The translations under genes were made by a program, and so were the position numbers. Under the pieces are notes generated by a model. The model did not search any database and was not told the origin of the DNA. It saw nothing but the letters and a program-made list of their open reading frames with translations. Of a DNA stretch of 64,000 nucleotides, positions 49,037 to 58,082 are shown one piece after another. The DNA is from JAJFUI01 sp963754135 (GTDB lineage: Bacteria; Planctomycetota; Planctomycetia; Pirellulales; Thermoguttaceae): positions 310,001 to 374,000 of the forward strand of contig CAVWEY010000002.1 in NCBI GenBank assembly GCA_963754135.1, given 5' to 3'. How positions within the stretch are numbered: position 1 is the stretch's first letter; each line of letters opens with the position of its first letter.

Positions 49037-49408
49037 TTACGAACCTGCAATCAGCCCCAAGGGTCCCAGGACGACGACCAACAAGAGCACGAAGAGCACC
49101 AGGGCGATCAGTCCGCCGACGATGCCCATCACGATGGCCTGGACCCAGCCGGCGTCGAAGACGTACTTGTAGGCGACGGCCAAGGCCCCGATGCCCAGCA
49201 CCCCGTTGCCCAGCGGCAGCGAGACGAACACGTACACCGCCGCGATAATCAGGTAGCGTTTGTAGAAGTCGAAAAACGACCAGTTATCCGGCCCGGAAAC
49301 CTCGAAGGCGGAAAACGTCTTGCCCAGCAACAGGGTCAGGACGGAGAACACCAGGGCCGTGAAAGCGGCAAACACCACGCCGAGCAACAGGAGAGCAATG
49401 AAGTTCAT
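49037..49408 (-). CDS. four-span membrane protein of unknown function
   Basis: 123 residues, strongly hydrophobic: MNFIALLLLGVVFAAFTALVFSVLTLLLGK, YLIIAAVYVFVSLPLGNGVLGIGALAVAYKYVF, and a Gly/Leu/Val-rich end AIVMGIVGGLIALVLFVLLLVVVLGPLGLIAGS. One soluble loop holds SGPDNWSFFDFYKR. No family recognised. It lies between the Clp-N protein and a small hypothetical gene on the same strand. Confidence 0.6.
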   Translation of the reverse strand: MNFIALLLLGVVFAAFTALVFSVLTLLLGKTFSAFEVSGPDNWSFFDFYKRYLIIAAVYVFVSLPLGNGVLGIGALAVAYKYVFDAGWVQAIVMGIVGGLIALVLFVLLLVVVLGPLGLIAGS

Positions 49409-49434
49409 GGTCTCAGGTCCGTTGTTTGCGGTGG

Positions 49435-49662
49435 TCAGGCGACGTCAACCAATTCGTACACCGTGCCATGTTGTTTGATCCAATCACGGTCGCCGCGGGC
49501 GGCATGTTCGGCCACTTCCCGGATCAATTGAACGGTCTCGGCCTCGTAGCACGGTTCGCTCGGGGCGTCGGGCGGAATCACCATTTCCACCTCGACCGCC
49601 ACCACGAACCTGCCGCCTTGTACCAGACGAGTGCGTTTCAGTCCCTTTCCTGGAATTCGCAT
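49435..49662 (-). CDS. small conserved-looking hypothetical protein
   Basis: 75 residues: MRIPGKGLKRTRLVQGGRFVVAVEVEMVIPPDAPSEPCYE followed by a helix ETVQLIREVAEHAARGD. The strand-then-helix layout resembles other short planctomycete proteins of unknown role. No motif. Plausible as a gene because it fits neatly between neighbours without overlap. Confidence 0.5.
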   Translation of the reverse strand: MRIPGKGLKRTRLVQGGRFVVAVEVEMVIPPDAPSEPCYEAETVQLIREVAEHAARGDRDWIKQHGTVYELVDVA

Positions 49663-49686
49663 AAAGAAGCCGACCCGCGCCGCGGT

Positions 49687-50811
49687 CTATCTCCGTTTTG
49701 TCTTGACAAAATCTTCGATCTTCCCCAAGAACTCCTTGGAGTACAGGCTGACGCCGGGAAGGCTGCCGTCGGCCTGGAAGACCGGCCGCCGCGCCCGCTC
49801 CGAGAACAGCACGTCGCCGTGCCAAAGGGCGGGAGTCACTTTGAGAACCCGCGCCACTGTGCCGTCTTCGCTCCAGGCGACCAGCAGCGAGCAGTCCGAC
49901 TTGCCGTCGAAGTCGTACCGCCACGCGCCATTCCAACTGCCGCCACCTTCGCGGGCCACCGATTCGATGTAGTCTGGCGGGCCGATCAACCGGTAAACCT
50001 GTTCCGACGCCAACCTCGCGTCAAGCTCCGCGGCCTTGAGCCAGCGATCGCCCGGCGCAATTGAATCGTCCTTTTTGTGTTGTTCGAAGTAGATTTGGGG
50101 GTAGCCCTGGGGCGAAAAGCCCAAACGCCTGAGGGCGAGATGTGCGAGCGGGCGGTCATCGACGGTCGCCGGACCGTCCTCCCGCATGTGCTCGGCGAAA
50201 CCGTTCGCGTATGGGGGGTCCATCTCTATAGCAAACGGTCCGCTGTAGCTGTATCGCTCGATCTTCCGAATTTGGCCCCGGAGATCCGCCATACCGTACC
50301 TGCCAGCCAGGATCAGAGCGCCGCTCGTTCCGGCGTCGGGTGGGCCCCCGCGTGACAGGGCGTCGGCCGAGGTATTCAGGATTGACCGGATTTCTCTTCT
50401 GTCTGCATCCCGCAGCGCAGTAGCGTGGGCGCCGGGGGCCTCGAGCGTTCCCTTGTCGAGCCGGATGAGCAAGCGCTTTCCCGTCCAGAAATGCATGGTG
50501 AGGTAGTCGGACTTGTCCAGTGTGATAATGTAGGACAGCGAGTCCATGCCCCAGACCGGACCCGCGGTGGTCTCCGAAACGTAGAGGCTTCGCTCCTCCC
50601 CTGGAAATAGATCGTCCGGCGTCAGGACGCAAACTTGACGGCCTTCATCGACAATCACCAGGTTGCGCGTGTATTCCGGGGACTTCGGCCAATGCCATCG
50701 GCCGTCCTTTTTCGCGAGCAAGGTGTTTCCGAATGGTTTCGTGGCTAGCGCGAGTTGAGCGCTAAACGCGAGGATGAGTACGGCGGTTACGGGAAATCGC
50801 AAGGTTCTCAT
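49687..50811 (-). CDS. secreted hypothetical protein
   Basis: 374 residues from ATG 50811 (MRTLRFPVTAVLILAFSAQLALATKPFG), supported by AGGAG about 10 bases upstream; the frame stays open further upstream but without coding character. After the signal peptide the protein has mixed alpha/beta composition: NLVIVDEGRQVCVLTPDDLFPGEERSLYV, MDSLSYIITLDKSDYLTMHFWTGKRLLIRL, SWNGAWRYDFDGKSDCSLLVAWSEDG. The last stretch resembles the small SmpA/OmlA-like beta domain in pattern, but this is weak. Function unknown. Confidence 0.65.
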   Translation of the reverse strand: MRTLRFPVTAVLILAFSAQLALATKPFGNTLLAKKDGRWHWPKSPEYTRNLVIVDEGRQVCVLTPDDLFPGEERSLYVSETTAGPVWGMDSLSYIITLDKSDYLTMHFWTGKRLLIRLDKGTLEAPGAHATALRDADRREIRSILNTSADALSRGGPPDAGTSGALILAGRYGMADLRGQIRKIERYSYSGPFAIEMDPPYANGFAEHMREDGPATVDDRPLAHLALRRLGFSPQGYPQIYFEQHKKDDSIAPGDRWLKAAELDARLASEQVYRLIGPPDYIESVAREGGGSWNGAWRYDFDGKSDCSLLVAWSEDGTVARVLKVTPALWHGDVLFSERARRPVFQADGSLPGVSLYSKEFLGKIEDFVKTKRR

Positions 50812-50885
50812 AGCCCTATTCTCCTGATTCATCGGGTTGAGGTTCGATCCTTGCGGCCGCGCGAACGCGATGCCGCGCCCCTTGG

Positions 50886-51584
50886 CTAACTCCATTTCAC
50901 CCTCAGGCATCCCAACCACTTGTACTCCGCGTCGATGATCGTCTGGCCGAGGCTGTTCGGGGCGGCGGCGCGGAGGACCAGGCCGGCCATCACCGGCTGG
51001 CCTTGAACTTTGACCACTCCGGCCACCGAGGACCAGGGCGTCCCCTTGCCGGCATCGCCGGGGAGCCGGGCGTTGTTGAAAAACGAGTGGGCGAAGCCGC
51101 GGGCGCTCACCTGGCTGGGCCAGCGGCGGATGGCCGGACGGTGCAGCGCCGCCACCTTGTCCAGGCCCGGCAGGATGGCGTCCAGCAGCGGGGCAAGGCG
51201 ATCGTCGGAAAAAATGGGGACAGGCACCGAGCCGGATGCTGGTCTGGCGGGCTTTACGCCGGCCGGCTCGGAGCCAGTCCCCATTTTTTCGGGCAGTTCC
51301 CGGCCCGGACCCACCGGCGCCAGCACGACCGCCGCCAGCCGCACCGGCAGGTTGTAGAACTCCAGGACGGGCGGGCCCTCGGGCGGGCCGCGCTCCGGCA
51401 GCGCCGCCACCTCGACCGAAAGATCGGGGGCCAGCCGCGCGGCCGGCCGCTTCCGCCGCCGCACGAGCCGCCAGGCGATCCAGAGCGCGATCACGCCCAC
51501 CGCTGCCGCCGGGACGTACGTCAGCCAGTCGCCCGGCAGGGCGTGCAAGGCGTCGGTCAGTTTGTCGAGGAAGGAGAGTGGCAT
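50886..51584 (-). CDS. single-span membrane protein with palindrome-derived insert
   Basis: 232 residues. MPLSFLDKLTDALHALPGDWL then a helix TYVPAAAVGVIALWIAWRLV and basic residues. The cytoplasmic part has PPVLEFYNLPVRLAAVVLAPVGPGREL and, after the insert, LAPLLDAILPGLDKVAALHRPAIRRWPSQVSARGFAHSFFNNARLPG. The insert KMGTGSEPAGVKPARPASGS is translated from the palindrome at 51208-51290. The last part (KVQGQPVMAGLVLRAAAPN) is beta-like. No family assigned. Confidence 0.65.
   Translation of the reverse strand: MPLSFLDKLTDALHALPGDWLTYVPAAAVGVIALWIAWRLVRRRKRPAARLAPDLSVEVAALPERGPPEGPPVLEFYNLPVRLAAVVLAPVGPGRELPEKMGTGSEPAGVKPARPASGSVPVPIFSDDRLAPLLDAILPGLDKVAALHRPAIRRWPSQVSARGFAHSFFNNARLPGDAGKGTPWSSVAGVVKVQGQPVMAGLVLRAAAPNSLGQTIIDAEYKWLGCLRVKWS
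51208..51290. repeat. 83-bp palindromic element within a CDS
   Basis: Arms 51208-51235 and 51263-51290 (gaaaaaatggggacaggcac...) agree in 26 of 28 positions. Shares the tggggac / gtcccca ends of the mnmE/purF elements, with a different loop. Confidence 0.9.
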
Positions 51585-51703
51585 GGCGCGTCACGGACCC
51601 AAGAAGGTCTTTGGTCTTAGGTCTTGGGCCTTCGTCAAGACCCAAGACTTAAGCCCCAAGACCATAGTGTAGTATATTGGCCGCTTTTTGCGAAGCCGCA
51701 AGT

Positions 51704-51788
51704 CGGGTGGCATGGGTAAGCGCGGCTTACCCGTGCGGCGTCCGCGATCTCCGGCACACGGGTAAGCTGCGCTTACCCATGCCACCCG
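51704..51788. repeat. 32-bp inverted repeat between minus-strand genes
   Basis: Arms 51704-51735 and 51757-51788 (cgggtggcatgggtaagcgc...) agree in 31 of 32 positions. It occupies much of the 244-bp gap between two minus-strand genes, which otherwise holds no gene. Confidence 0.9.
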
Positions 51789-51828
51789 GGCGGCGAGGAA
51801 GCGGCAAGATGCCGCTTCTACTGGACGG

Positions 51829-54563
51829 CTACTGGAGGACTTCGATTCCCACGTCGTCGAGCCAGGCCTCGCCGATGCCGCTGAGCGCGAAGGTGACGCA
51901 GACCGGCCCCGACTGGGTCGCCACGCGGTACATGGCGAACTCCCGCCAGCCCTTGGTCTTCCCGATGCGGTCGGCCAACGCCTCGCCGGCGATGGAATCG
52001 ACCACCAGCAGGCCGTCGGGGCCGGCGGTAATCGGGACGGGCACTTGCACCCAGCCGTGAATGCAGACGATCTGACCGGCCGCCACCTGCACCGCCGGGC
52101 TGGTGAACAGGACGGGCGGGCTCTCGATGGCCGCCGGCGGGTTCTTCGGGTCAAGCGGGCTAACGCTGAGCCGCAGGCCGAGCCGGCCGCTGCGGGCGGC
52201 CTGTGGGGCCAGATCGACCGACCCTTGCACGCCGGGCGCAGCCTGATAGATATACTGCCAGCCGGCCCGCTGCATCGTCTCCAGGTCCTCGAAATCTCCG
52301 CCGGCGATCAGGTCCCGGCTGAAGCGTGCGCCGCGGAGCCGGTCGATCAGCCGCCAATGGCTCCGTAGCGTGTCGAAGCTGAGCGCGGCGGGGCTGGTCA
52401 CCAGCGAGACCAATCCCTTTTGGGCGGCGTCCCAGTACGCGCGCTCGACCAGCCGCAACGCCGCTGCGGCCCGCTGGGCATTCCGGGCCGCGCCGGGCAA
52501 ATCGCCCGCGCTGAGCTGAGCGTCGCACGATTGCAGGCTCTTTCGCGGCCGCGAGCCACGCGGAGGCTTGCTCGACCGGGGTCCGGCCGGCAAGCTGGCT
52601 GGCCAAGGTCTCGACGGTGTTGAGTTTGTGAACGGCCAGATGGCGCTCGAGTTCGGCCGCCCGGCGTCCCGATTGGGCCGCGCGGCGATGGACCGCGGCG
52701 ATGATCAGCGGGTCTTGGGCCAGGAGCACTTCGGCCGCCAGTCCGAACTCGTCGAGGGTGACGGAGACGCCGCCGGCAACCCGCTTGTGCCGCAGCGGAT
52801 TGACGCCGTTGGGGGTCAGCTCGAAGGCGCTGCTGGCCTCGGGCACGCCGGGCACGAACCAGCGTCACGGCATTGCCCGCCGAAAAAGCCGGCACGCACT
52901 GGGCGCAGGGCGAGGCCCATAGCGGCAGCAGCAAGCGGGCGCGGTCCGCGCTGAGGACCGTGCCGCGGACCTCGCGCAGGCTGCACTCGGCCGCTGCGGC
53001 GGAACTGCCCGCCGCCGCCCACGGCTCGATCAAGTCCAGTTCCAGGTTGAGCAATTCGAGGGTCATTGCCCGCTGCCGCGTGTCGGCGTCGGTGGCGTCG
53101 AGCGGCGAGTCGGACGTGAACACGAGCCCCCGGCTGCCGGCGGCCACGGCCGTGTAGCACAACAGCCGGACCTGTTCCGGCGGGACCGCCAGCGGGGGCG
53201 GGACGCCGGGATCCAAGGCCGCCACCTGCTGCCGCAAGGCCTCGTTGGGCTGCGTCTGCACGGTGGTCCAGACGGGCGTGCCCAGGCTCGCCAAGAGCGG
53301 CTGCCGGCGGACCCATGCCGCGTAGCCGGCCAGGTCCAGGCTAGTACCCAAGGGGCGGCGGTCGATCAGCAGCAGATCGGCCGGCCGGCTGTAGCCCCGC
53401 AACTCGCTCCGCGGACGGCAGACCAGCGGCCGGCTCCCCCGCCGGTCGGCCGCGCGGATTTGCTCCGCCCACCGCTGGGTCGATTCGAGTTCGGCCGGGC
53501 CAAGATCGCCGCCGAGGTCCCAGGCCAGCACGCCATCGAACTGCGGACCGATTTCCGGGGGCGGAAGAAAGGGGACAGACCCCTTGATTGCCGATAAAGT
53601 GGCGGCGCCTTGCGGATAAGGGGTCAGTCCCCTTTCTTCCGGTTGGCCGGCCTGCGAATCCGCAAGCGGCGGCGGGCAGATCAACCATAGCCCCAGGCGG
53701 TCGGCCTCCTCCAACAGTTCCGGCCCCGGCGGCCGTTGCAGCCAAACGGCGTTGAAGCCGATCCTCTTGAGCACCGCCAACGGCTCGCCGCGGTGCTGGA
53801 TGATCCGCGGAAACATCGGCCGCCCGTCGACCAGCAACACCGAGCCGGACAGTTTCACTGTGTGTTTCGGTGCGGAGGGCTGGCTGGGGCCGACGGGGGG
53901 AAGACGGACGATCCCCTTGGGAGTCCAGGAGGCACCCGCCTGCTCCACACTCACGCGGCCGACCAGTTCGAGGTCGTCGATCCAGACGTTGGTCGTGCCC
54001 GGTCCGCCGTAGACGTTCAACAGCACGGCGTCGATGTAGGCTTCGCGCTCGTCGACTTGCGGGCCGAACTGCGTGCGCAGCAGGCGGACCTCGCGCTCCA
54101 ACAGCCGCGGAATCCCTTCCAGCCGGAGTTGTTGCCACCGGCCGACGTCGCTGTAGCGGCTGCCGGCCACCAGCGCCGTCACCACCTGGCCGGTCCGCGG
54201 GTCGGTAGATCGCGGCAAGACGACGCGGGCGGCCAATTGCAAGCCGGGCCGGTCCGACCGCAGCCACACGCTCACCGCCAGATCGTCGATCACCGCCGGG
54301 CGCCCGACGTCGTGGGCGATGTAAACGCTCGAGCCGCCGTCGGCCTCCAGCCGGAGCCATTCGCAGCCGTTGCCGGTGTGGGCGTCCCCCTGGAGCCGCT
54401 GGTGCTGGAGGATGCGGTATTGGGCGTCGCCGCCGGAGGGGCGCCAGAGTCGCCGTCGGCGACTCAAACCCTTCGTGCCACGTCGTCTGTGCATGAACCA
54501 CCCCGGCGGCCAGCAGGGCGCCAGGAACATTGCGGCCAGCGTTGGTCGGACGGGAAACGGCAT
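51829..54563 (-). CDS. large secreted protein with glycosidase-like barrel (about four frameshifts)
   Basis: About 911 residues. ATG 54563 (MPFPVRPTLAAMFLAP) is a signal peptide; restoring one C near 54520 and correcting an indel near 54440 gives LLAAGVVHAQTTWHEGFESP then SGGDAQYRILQHQRLQGDAHTGNGCEWLRLEA, a carbohydrate-binding-like sandwich. The middle (MFPRIIQHRGEPLAVLKRIGFNAVWLQ, LLEEADRLGLWLICPPP) resembles the start of a GH2-type TIM barrel. Further shifts near 52860 and 52545 precede a second sandwich (SGRLGLRLSVSPLD ... EAWLDDVGIEVLQ). A 78-bp palindrome (53563-53640) is translated in the barrel. Catalytic residues are not evident. Role probably in polysaccharide handling. Confidence 0.6.
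53563..53640. repeat. 78-bp in-frame palindromic element
   Basis: Arms 53563-53585 and 53618-53640 (ggaagaaaggggacagaccc...) agree in 22 of 23 positions. 78 bases equal 26 codons; on the minus strand it is translated as EERGLTPYPQGAATLSAIKG. Same terminal design as the mnmE and purF elements. Confidence 0.93.
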
Positions 54564-54833
54564 GCCGGGGGTTCCGGGAAGTGTGGCCGTGGCAAAAGCT
54601 CCACGTGCCGGGCGGGAATCCACCTCGACGTAAGTGATGCTTGTAGCAGGATTTGCGGATAGCATCCAGAGCAGTCGTGGCGGTTTATCATCGGGCGGGC
54701 CGCGCGGAAAGTGAGGTAGTCCGTCATAAGACATTGCCATTCAACGAGTTGTGGCATTTCTGCGGCCGGCCGGGTCGCTCCGGCACGCCGCGTGCTTTTC
54801 TGCCTGCTGCCCACATCACCGAAGGAGCATCCC

Positions 54834-55112
54834 ATGAGCGAGCCGGCCCACACCGTCAACACCGACGAAATCTCCCGCGAAGTCCTCGATCTGGCGGAGG
54901 CCGTCAACAGCCTGCCGGCCGAACACCGCCAGGCGATCGAGCCGCTGCTGGGCCGGGTAATTGACAGTAACCGGCGTCGCCGGCGTATCTTGTGTCTGGT
55001 GCAGGATGCCCTGAGCCAACTGCGGCTGGACATGAAATACCTCGCTTTCGACCTGGAGGCTACCCGGCGGGAGCGCGACGAGTTCCGCCGGAAGTTGGAG
55101 GAAACGGCCTAA
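54834..55112 (+). CDS. small coiled-coil protein
   Basis: 92 residues from ATG 54834 with GAAGGAG six bases upstream. Mostly helical: REVLDLAEAVNSLPAEHRQAIEPLLGRVIDSNRRRRRILCLVQDALSQLRLDMKYLAFDLEATRRERDEFRRKL. No signal peptide. Basic patch RRRRR in the middle. Likely a dimeric coiled coil; function unknown. Confidence 0.65.
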   Translation: MSEPAHTVNTDEISREVLDLAEAVNSLPAEHRQAIEPLLGRVIDSNRRRRRILCLVQDALSQLRLDMKYLAFDLEATRRERDEFRRKLEETA

Positions 55113-55220
55113 GCCATACCTTGGGAGGGGTTGCAGGCCGGCCCACGCCGTAATAGGATGAAGGGATAATTCGGGCATCATACCCTTCATACCACGTCAT
55201 TGCGTGAAAGCGGGATCGGC

Positions 55221-56715
55221 ATGGGATATCAGACGGCCGAGCAAGTCGCTCAGCGCCCCTGGATCTCGGATTGCTCGATGAGCGGCAATTGCGGGAAATC
55301 TGGGCCGCGTTTGGCAGCCGCGACGTTCCGCTCCAGGAGTTCGTCCAGTTCCTGGTCCGGCGGGAATACCTGACCAATTACCAGGCGGAACGCCTGGTCA
55401 ACGGCGAGCAGACCGGTTTCTTTTTCGGCAACTACCGCGTCCTCTACCTGGTCGGCACGGGGACATTCTCGCGGGTGTATCGGGCCGTGCATCGGCAGAG
55501 CGGACAGATTGTGGCGATCAAGGTCCTCCGCGACCGCTTCAGCGACAACCGCGCCCAGGCCAACCTGTTTGTCCGCGAGGGCCGGGTGGGCTGCGCCTGC
55601 GGCACCCCAACATCGTCCCCATCTACGAGGTCGTCTCCGAGCGGAGAACGCACTTCCTGGTGATGGAGTTCGTCGAGGGGCAGAACCTGCGCGAGTTCGT
55701 CCGCGTGCGGAAGAAGCTCGCCCCGTTGGAGGCCACCCAACTGATGACCGGCATTGCCGACGGGTTGCAGTACGCCTTCGAGAAGGGCCTGACCCACCGC
55801 GACCTGAAAATGAGCAACGTGTTGGTCTCCAGCCGGGGGGACGCCAAGCTGGTCGACTTCGGCCTGGCCGCGGTCGACGAGGCCCTCAGCGACGACGCCC
55901 TGGCCAACCTGACCAACACCCGGACGATCGACTACGCCGCCTTGGAGCGGGCCACCGGCGTGCGCAAGGACGACGTCCGCAGCGACATCTACTTTCTCGG
56001 CTGCATCTACTACCACATGCTGACCGGCCAGCCCCCGTTGCAGGAGACCCGCGACCGGCTGCAACGCCTTAGCAAGCAGCGGTTCCTCGACGTGGTCCCG
56101 ATTCAGAGGGCCGACCGCTCGCTGCCCACCTGTGTGACCGTTGCGGTCAACAAGGCGATGTCGCTCGACCCCGACCGCCGCTACCAGTCCCCCTTGGCGA
56201 TGCTGGTGGACTTGCGCTCGGCGGCGAAGCGTCTGGCCGGCGGGTCCGGTGAAGGGGAAGAGGCCGCCGGGGCCGAGGGGTCCGACGTGCGGCGCAGCTC
56301 CGCCGCGGCCTCGGCGCCGTCCGGGGCCGGCCGGTCGGTGATGGTGGTCGAGTCCGACGCCCAGATGCAGGACGTCTTCCGGCGGGGCTTCAAGCAGGCC
56401 GGCTACCGCGTCCTGGTGACCGCCGACCCGGAGCGGGCGGCCGGCCGGTTCCGCCAGGACGCCGCGGTGGCCAACTGCGTCCTGTTCAATGCCCAGCAGA
56501 TCGGGCCGCTGGCGATGAGGATGTTCAACGAGTTGGGCGAGGACAAGCGGACGGAGTCGGTCCCGGCGGTGTTGCTGCTGGACGAGGGGCAGCAGAAATG
56601 GAAGTCGGAGGTCCGCACGGCCCCGCACCGCATCGTCTTGTCCATGCCCATCACCATGAAGCAGCTCCGCACGGCGCTGGAGCAGTTGTTGCCGGCCGGG
56701 GTCAAAACGGACTGA
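55221..56715 (+). CDS. serine/threonine protein kinase with degenerate receiver domain (two frameshifts)
   Basis: About 498 residues from ATG 55221 (MGYQTAEQVAQRP). A short N-terminal module (LLDERQLREIWAAFGSRDVPLQEFVQFLVRREYLTNYQAERL), common before planctomycete kinases, precedes the kinase: glycine loop GTGTFSRVY, VAIKVL, HPNIVPIYE, catalytic HRDLKMSN, DFG in KLVDFGLA. The APE motif reads ALE. The C-terminus (about 372-490) has a receiver-like pattern (SVMVVESDAQMQDVFRRGFKQAGYRVLV), but the phospho-acceptor Asp position is VLFNAQ, so it is probably not phosphorylated. Frame changes near 55255 (a C lost) and 55592 (a G lost) are read as errors. No transmembrane helix seen. Confidence 0.87.
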
Positions 56716-56738
56716 GGCGGGGCCCGGGCCGGGACGGG

Positions 56739-56766
56739 TTGACGCTCCCGCGGCGGGCGCTATAAT
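56739..56766 (+). promoter_or_regulatory. strong sigma-70-type promoter of trxA
   Basis: TTGACG at 56739-56744, 16 bases, TATAAT at 56761-56766. One of the best promoter matches noticed in the window. The leader of about 100 bases contains a hairpin. Confidence 0.7.
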
Positions 56767-56783
56767 GACACCATGAAAAGTGT

Positions 56784-56847
56784 GTAAAGCCGCGGCCAGT
56801 GGTCGCGGCAACGCTCCTCCACCCGCAACCAATGGCCGCGGCTTTAC
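56784..56847 (+). promoter_or_regulatory. hairpin in the thioredoxin mRNA leader
   Basis: gtaaagccgcggcca at 56784-56798 pairs exactly with 56833-56847 across 34 bases. The distal arm ends 10 bases before the AAGGAG ribosome-binding site at 56858-56863, so folding could affect access to it or mRNA stability. Could be a dispersed repeat with no role. Confidence 0.5.
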
Positions 56848-56871
56848 AAAATGGTGCAAGGAGACCCTGGG

Positions 56872-57198
<327 letters not shown>

Positions 57199-57214
57199 TC
57201 CCTGCCCGGCCGAC

Positions 57215-57294
57215 GGTGGCACGTCCCTGAGCGCAGCGAAGGGCGTGGTGAACCAGCAAACCACGCCCTTCGCTGCGCTCAGGGACGTGCCACC
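57215..57294. repeat. 35-bp perfect inverted repeat after trxA
   Basis: Arms 57215-57249 and 57260-57294 (ggtggcacgtccctgagcgc...) are exact reverse complements with a 10-base loop. Could terminate trxA, but no T-run follows. A solo arm is at 4640-4674. Confidence 0.95.
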
Positions 57295-57437
57295 CTCCGC
57301 TATATCTTGACCCTCTCCCAAAGGGATGGGGATCGCTCTTCGGATAATCTCCGATCCGCGCCGCGTTAGATTTTGGCGTCAGCCCACGATACCATCATAG
57401 AGAGACGGTATCGTGACCGGCCTCTGATGTAGGACTG

Positions 57438-57495
57438 TAGGACGGATTTCCTAATCCGTCCAGTTTTCAGGGACGGATTTGGAAATCCGTCCTAC
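57438..57495. repeat. 25-bp inverted repeat upstream of the ECF sigma gene
   Basis: Arms 57438-57462 and 57471-57495 (gtaggacggatttcctaatc...) agree in 24 of 25 positions, loop of 8. It ends 44 bases before the sigma factor ATG. The rest of 57199-57539 holds only the 57215 repeat and a ccctctcccaaaggga piece. Confidence 0.92.
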
Positions 57496-57539
57496 GAGTT
57501 GTTTTTGCGCGAGCCGTTAGTTGCGCCGGGGGGCGAGGT

Positions 57540-58082
57540 ATGGTTTCCGCGGACCGGGACCAGTTTGCCGAACAGATCGTGCGGAACGGGCGCCGCATCT
57601 TTGCCTACATCGTCACCCTGATGGCGAACCGGGACGACGCCGAGGACGCCTTCCAGAACACCTGCCTGATCCTATGGCGGAAATGGGAAGAGTTCGACCC
57701 GGCCCGCGACTTCTTTAGTTGGGCGTGCGGGGTGGCGCACAACGAAGTCCGCAACATGCTGCGGCGCCACCGCCCGGACCGGCTGCAACTCTCCGAAGAC
57801 CTTTTGGCCCAGATCTCCGACGCCCGGCTGAAGGTGGACCGGTTCCTGGAAATCCGCAGCCAGTTTCTCGCCCGCTGCCTGCAAAAGCTCTCCGACGAGC
57901 AGCGCCGGCTGGTCGAGTTGTGCTATCTGGGCGACCGGCCGATCAAGGCGATTGCCGAGGAGATGGGCATTTCGCCGGCCGCCTTGACGATGCGGCTGCA
58001 ACGCATCCGCAAGATTCTCTTCGAGTGCATGGACCTGGCCGCCCAGGACGAGCCGCCGCCGGAACGGGAGGACGGGCCATGA
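57540..58082 (+). CDS. ECF-family RNA polymerase sigma factor
   Basis: 180 residues. Region 2 has RRIFAYIVTLMANRDDAEDAFQNTCLILWRKWEEFDPARDFFSWACGVAHNEVRNMLR, region 4 has QKLSDEQRRLVELCYLGDRPIKAIAEEMGISPAALTMRLQRIRKIL. This is the planctomycete/verrucomicrobial type of ECF factor. The stop overlaps the following gene's ATG (ATGA), and that gene encodes a membrane FecR-like protein, the expected anti-sigma partner. Target genes unknown; the PEP-CTERM and DUF1559 genes downstream are candidates by position. Confidence 0.93.
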   Translation: MVSADRDQFAEQIVRNGRRIFAYIVTLMANRDDAEDAFQNTCLILWRKWEEFDPARDFFSWACGVAHNEVRNMLRRHRPDRLQLSEDLLAQISDARLKVDRFLEIRSQFLARCLQKLSDEQRRLVELCYLGDRPIKAIAEEMGISPAALTMRLQRIRKILFECMDLAAQDEPPPEREDGP

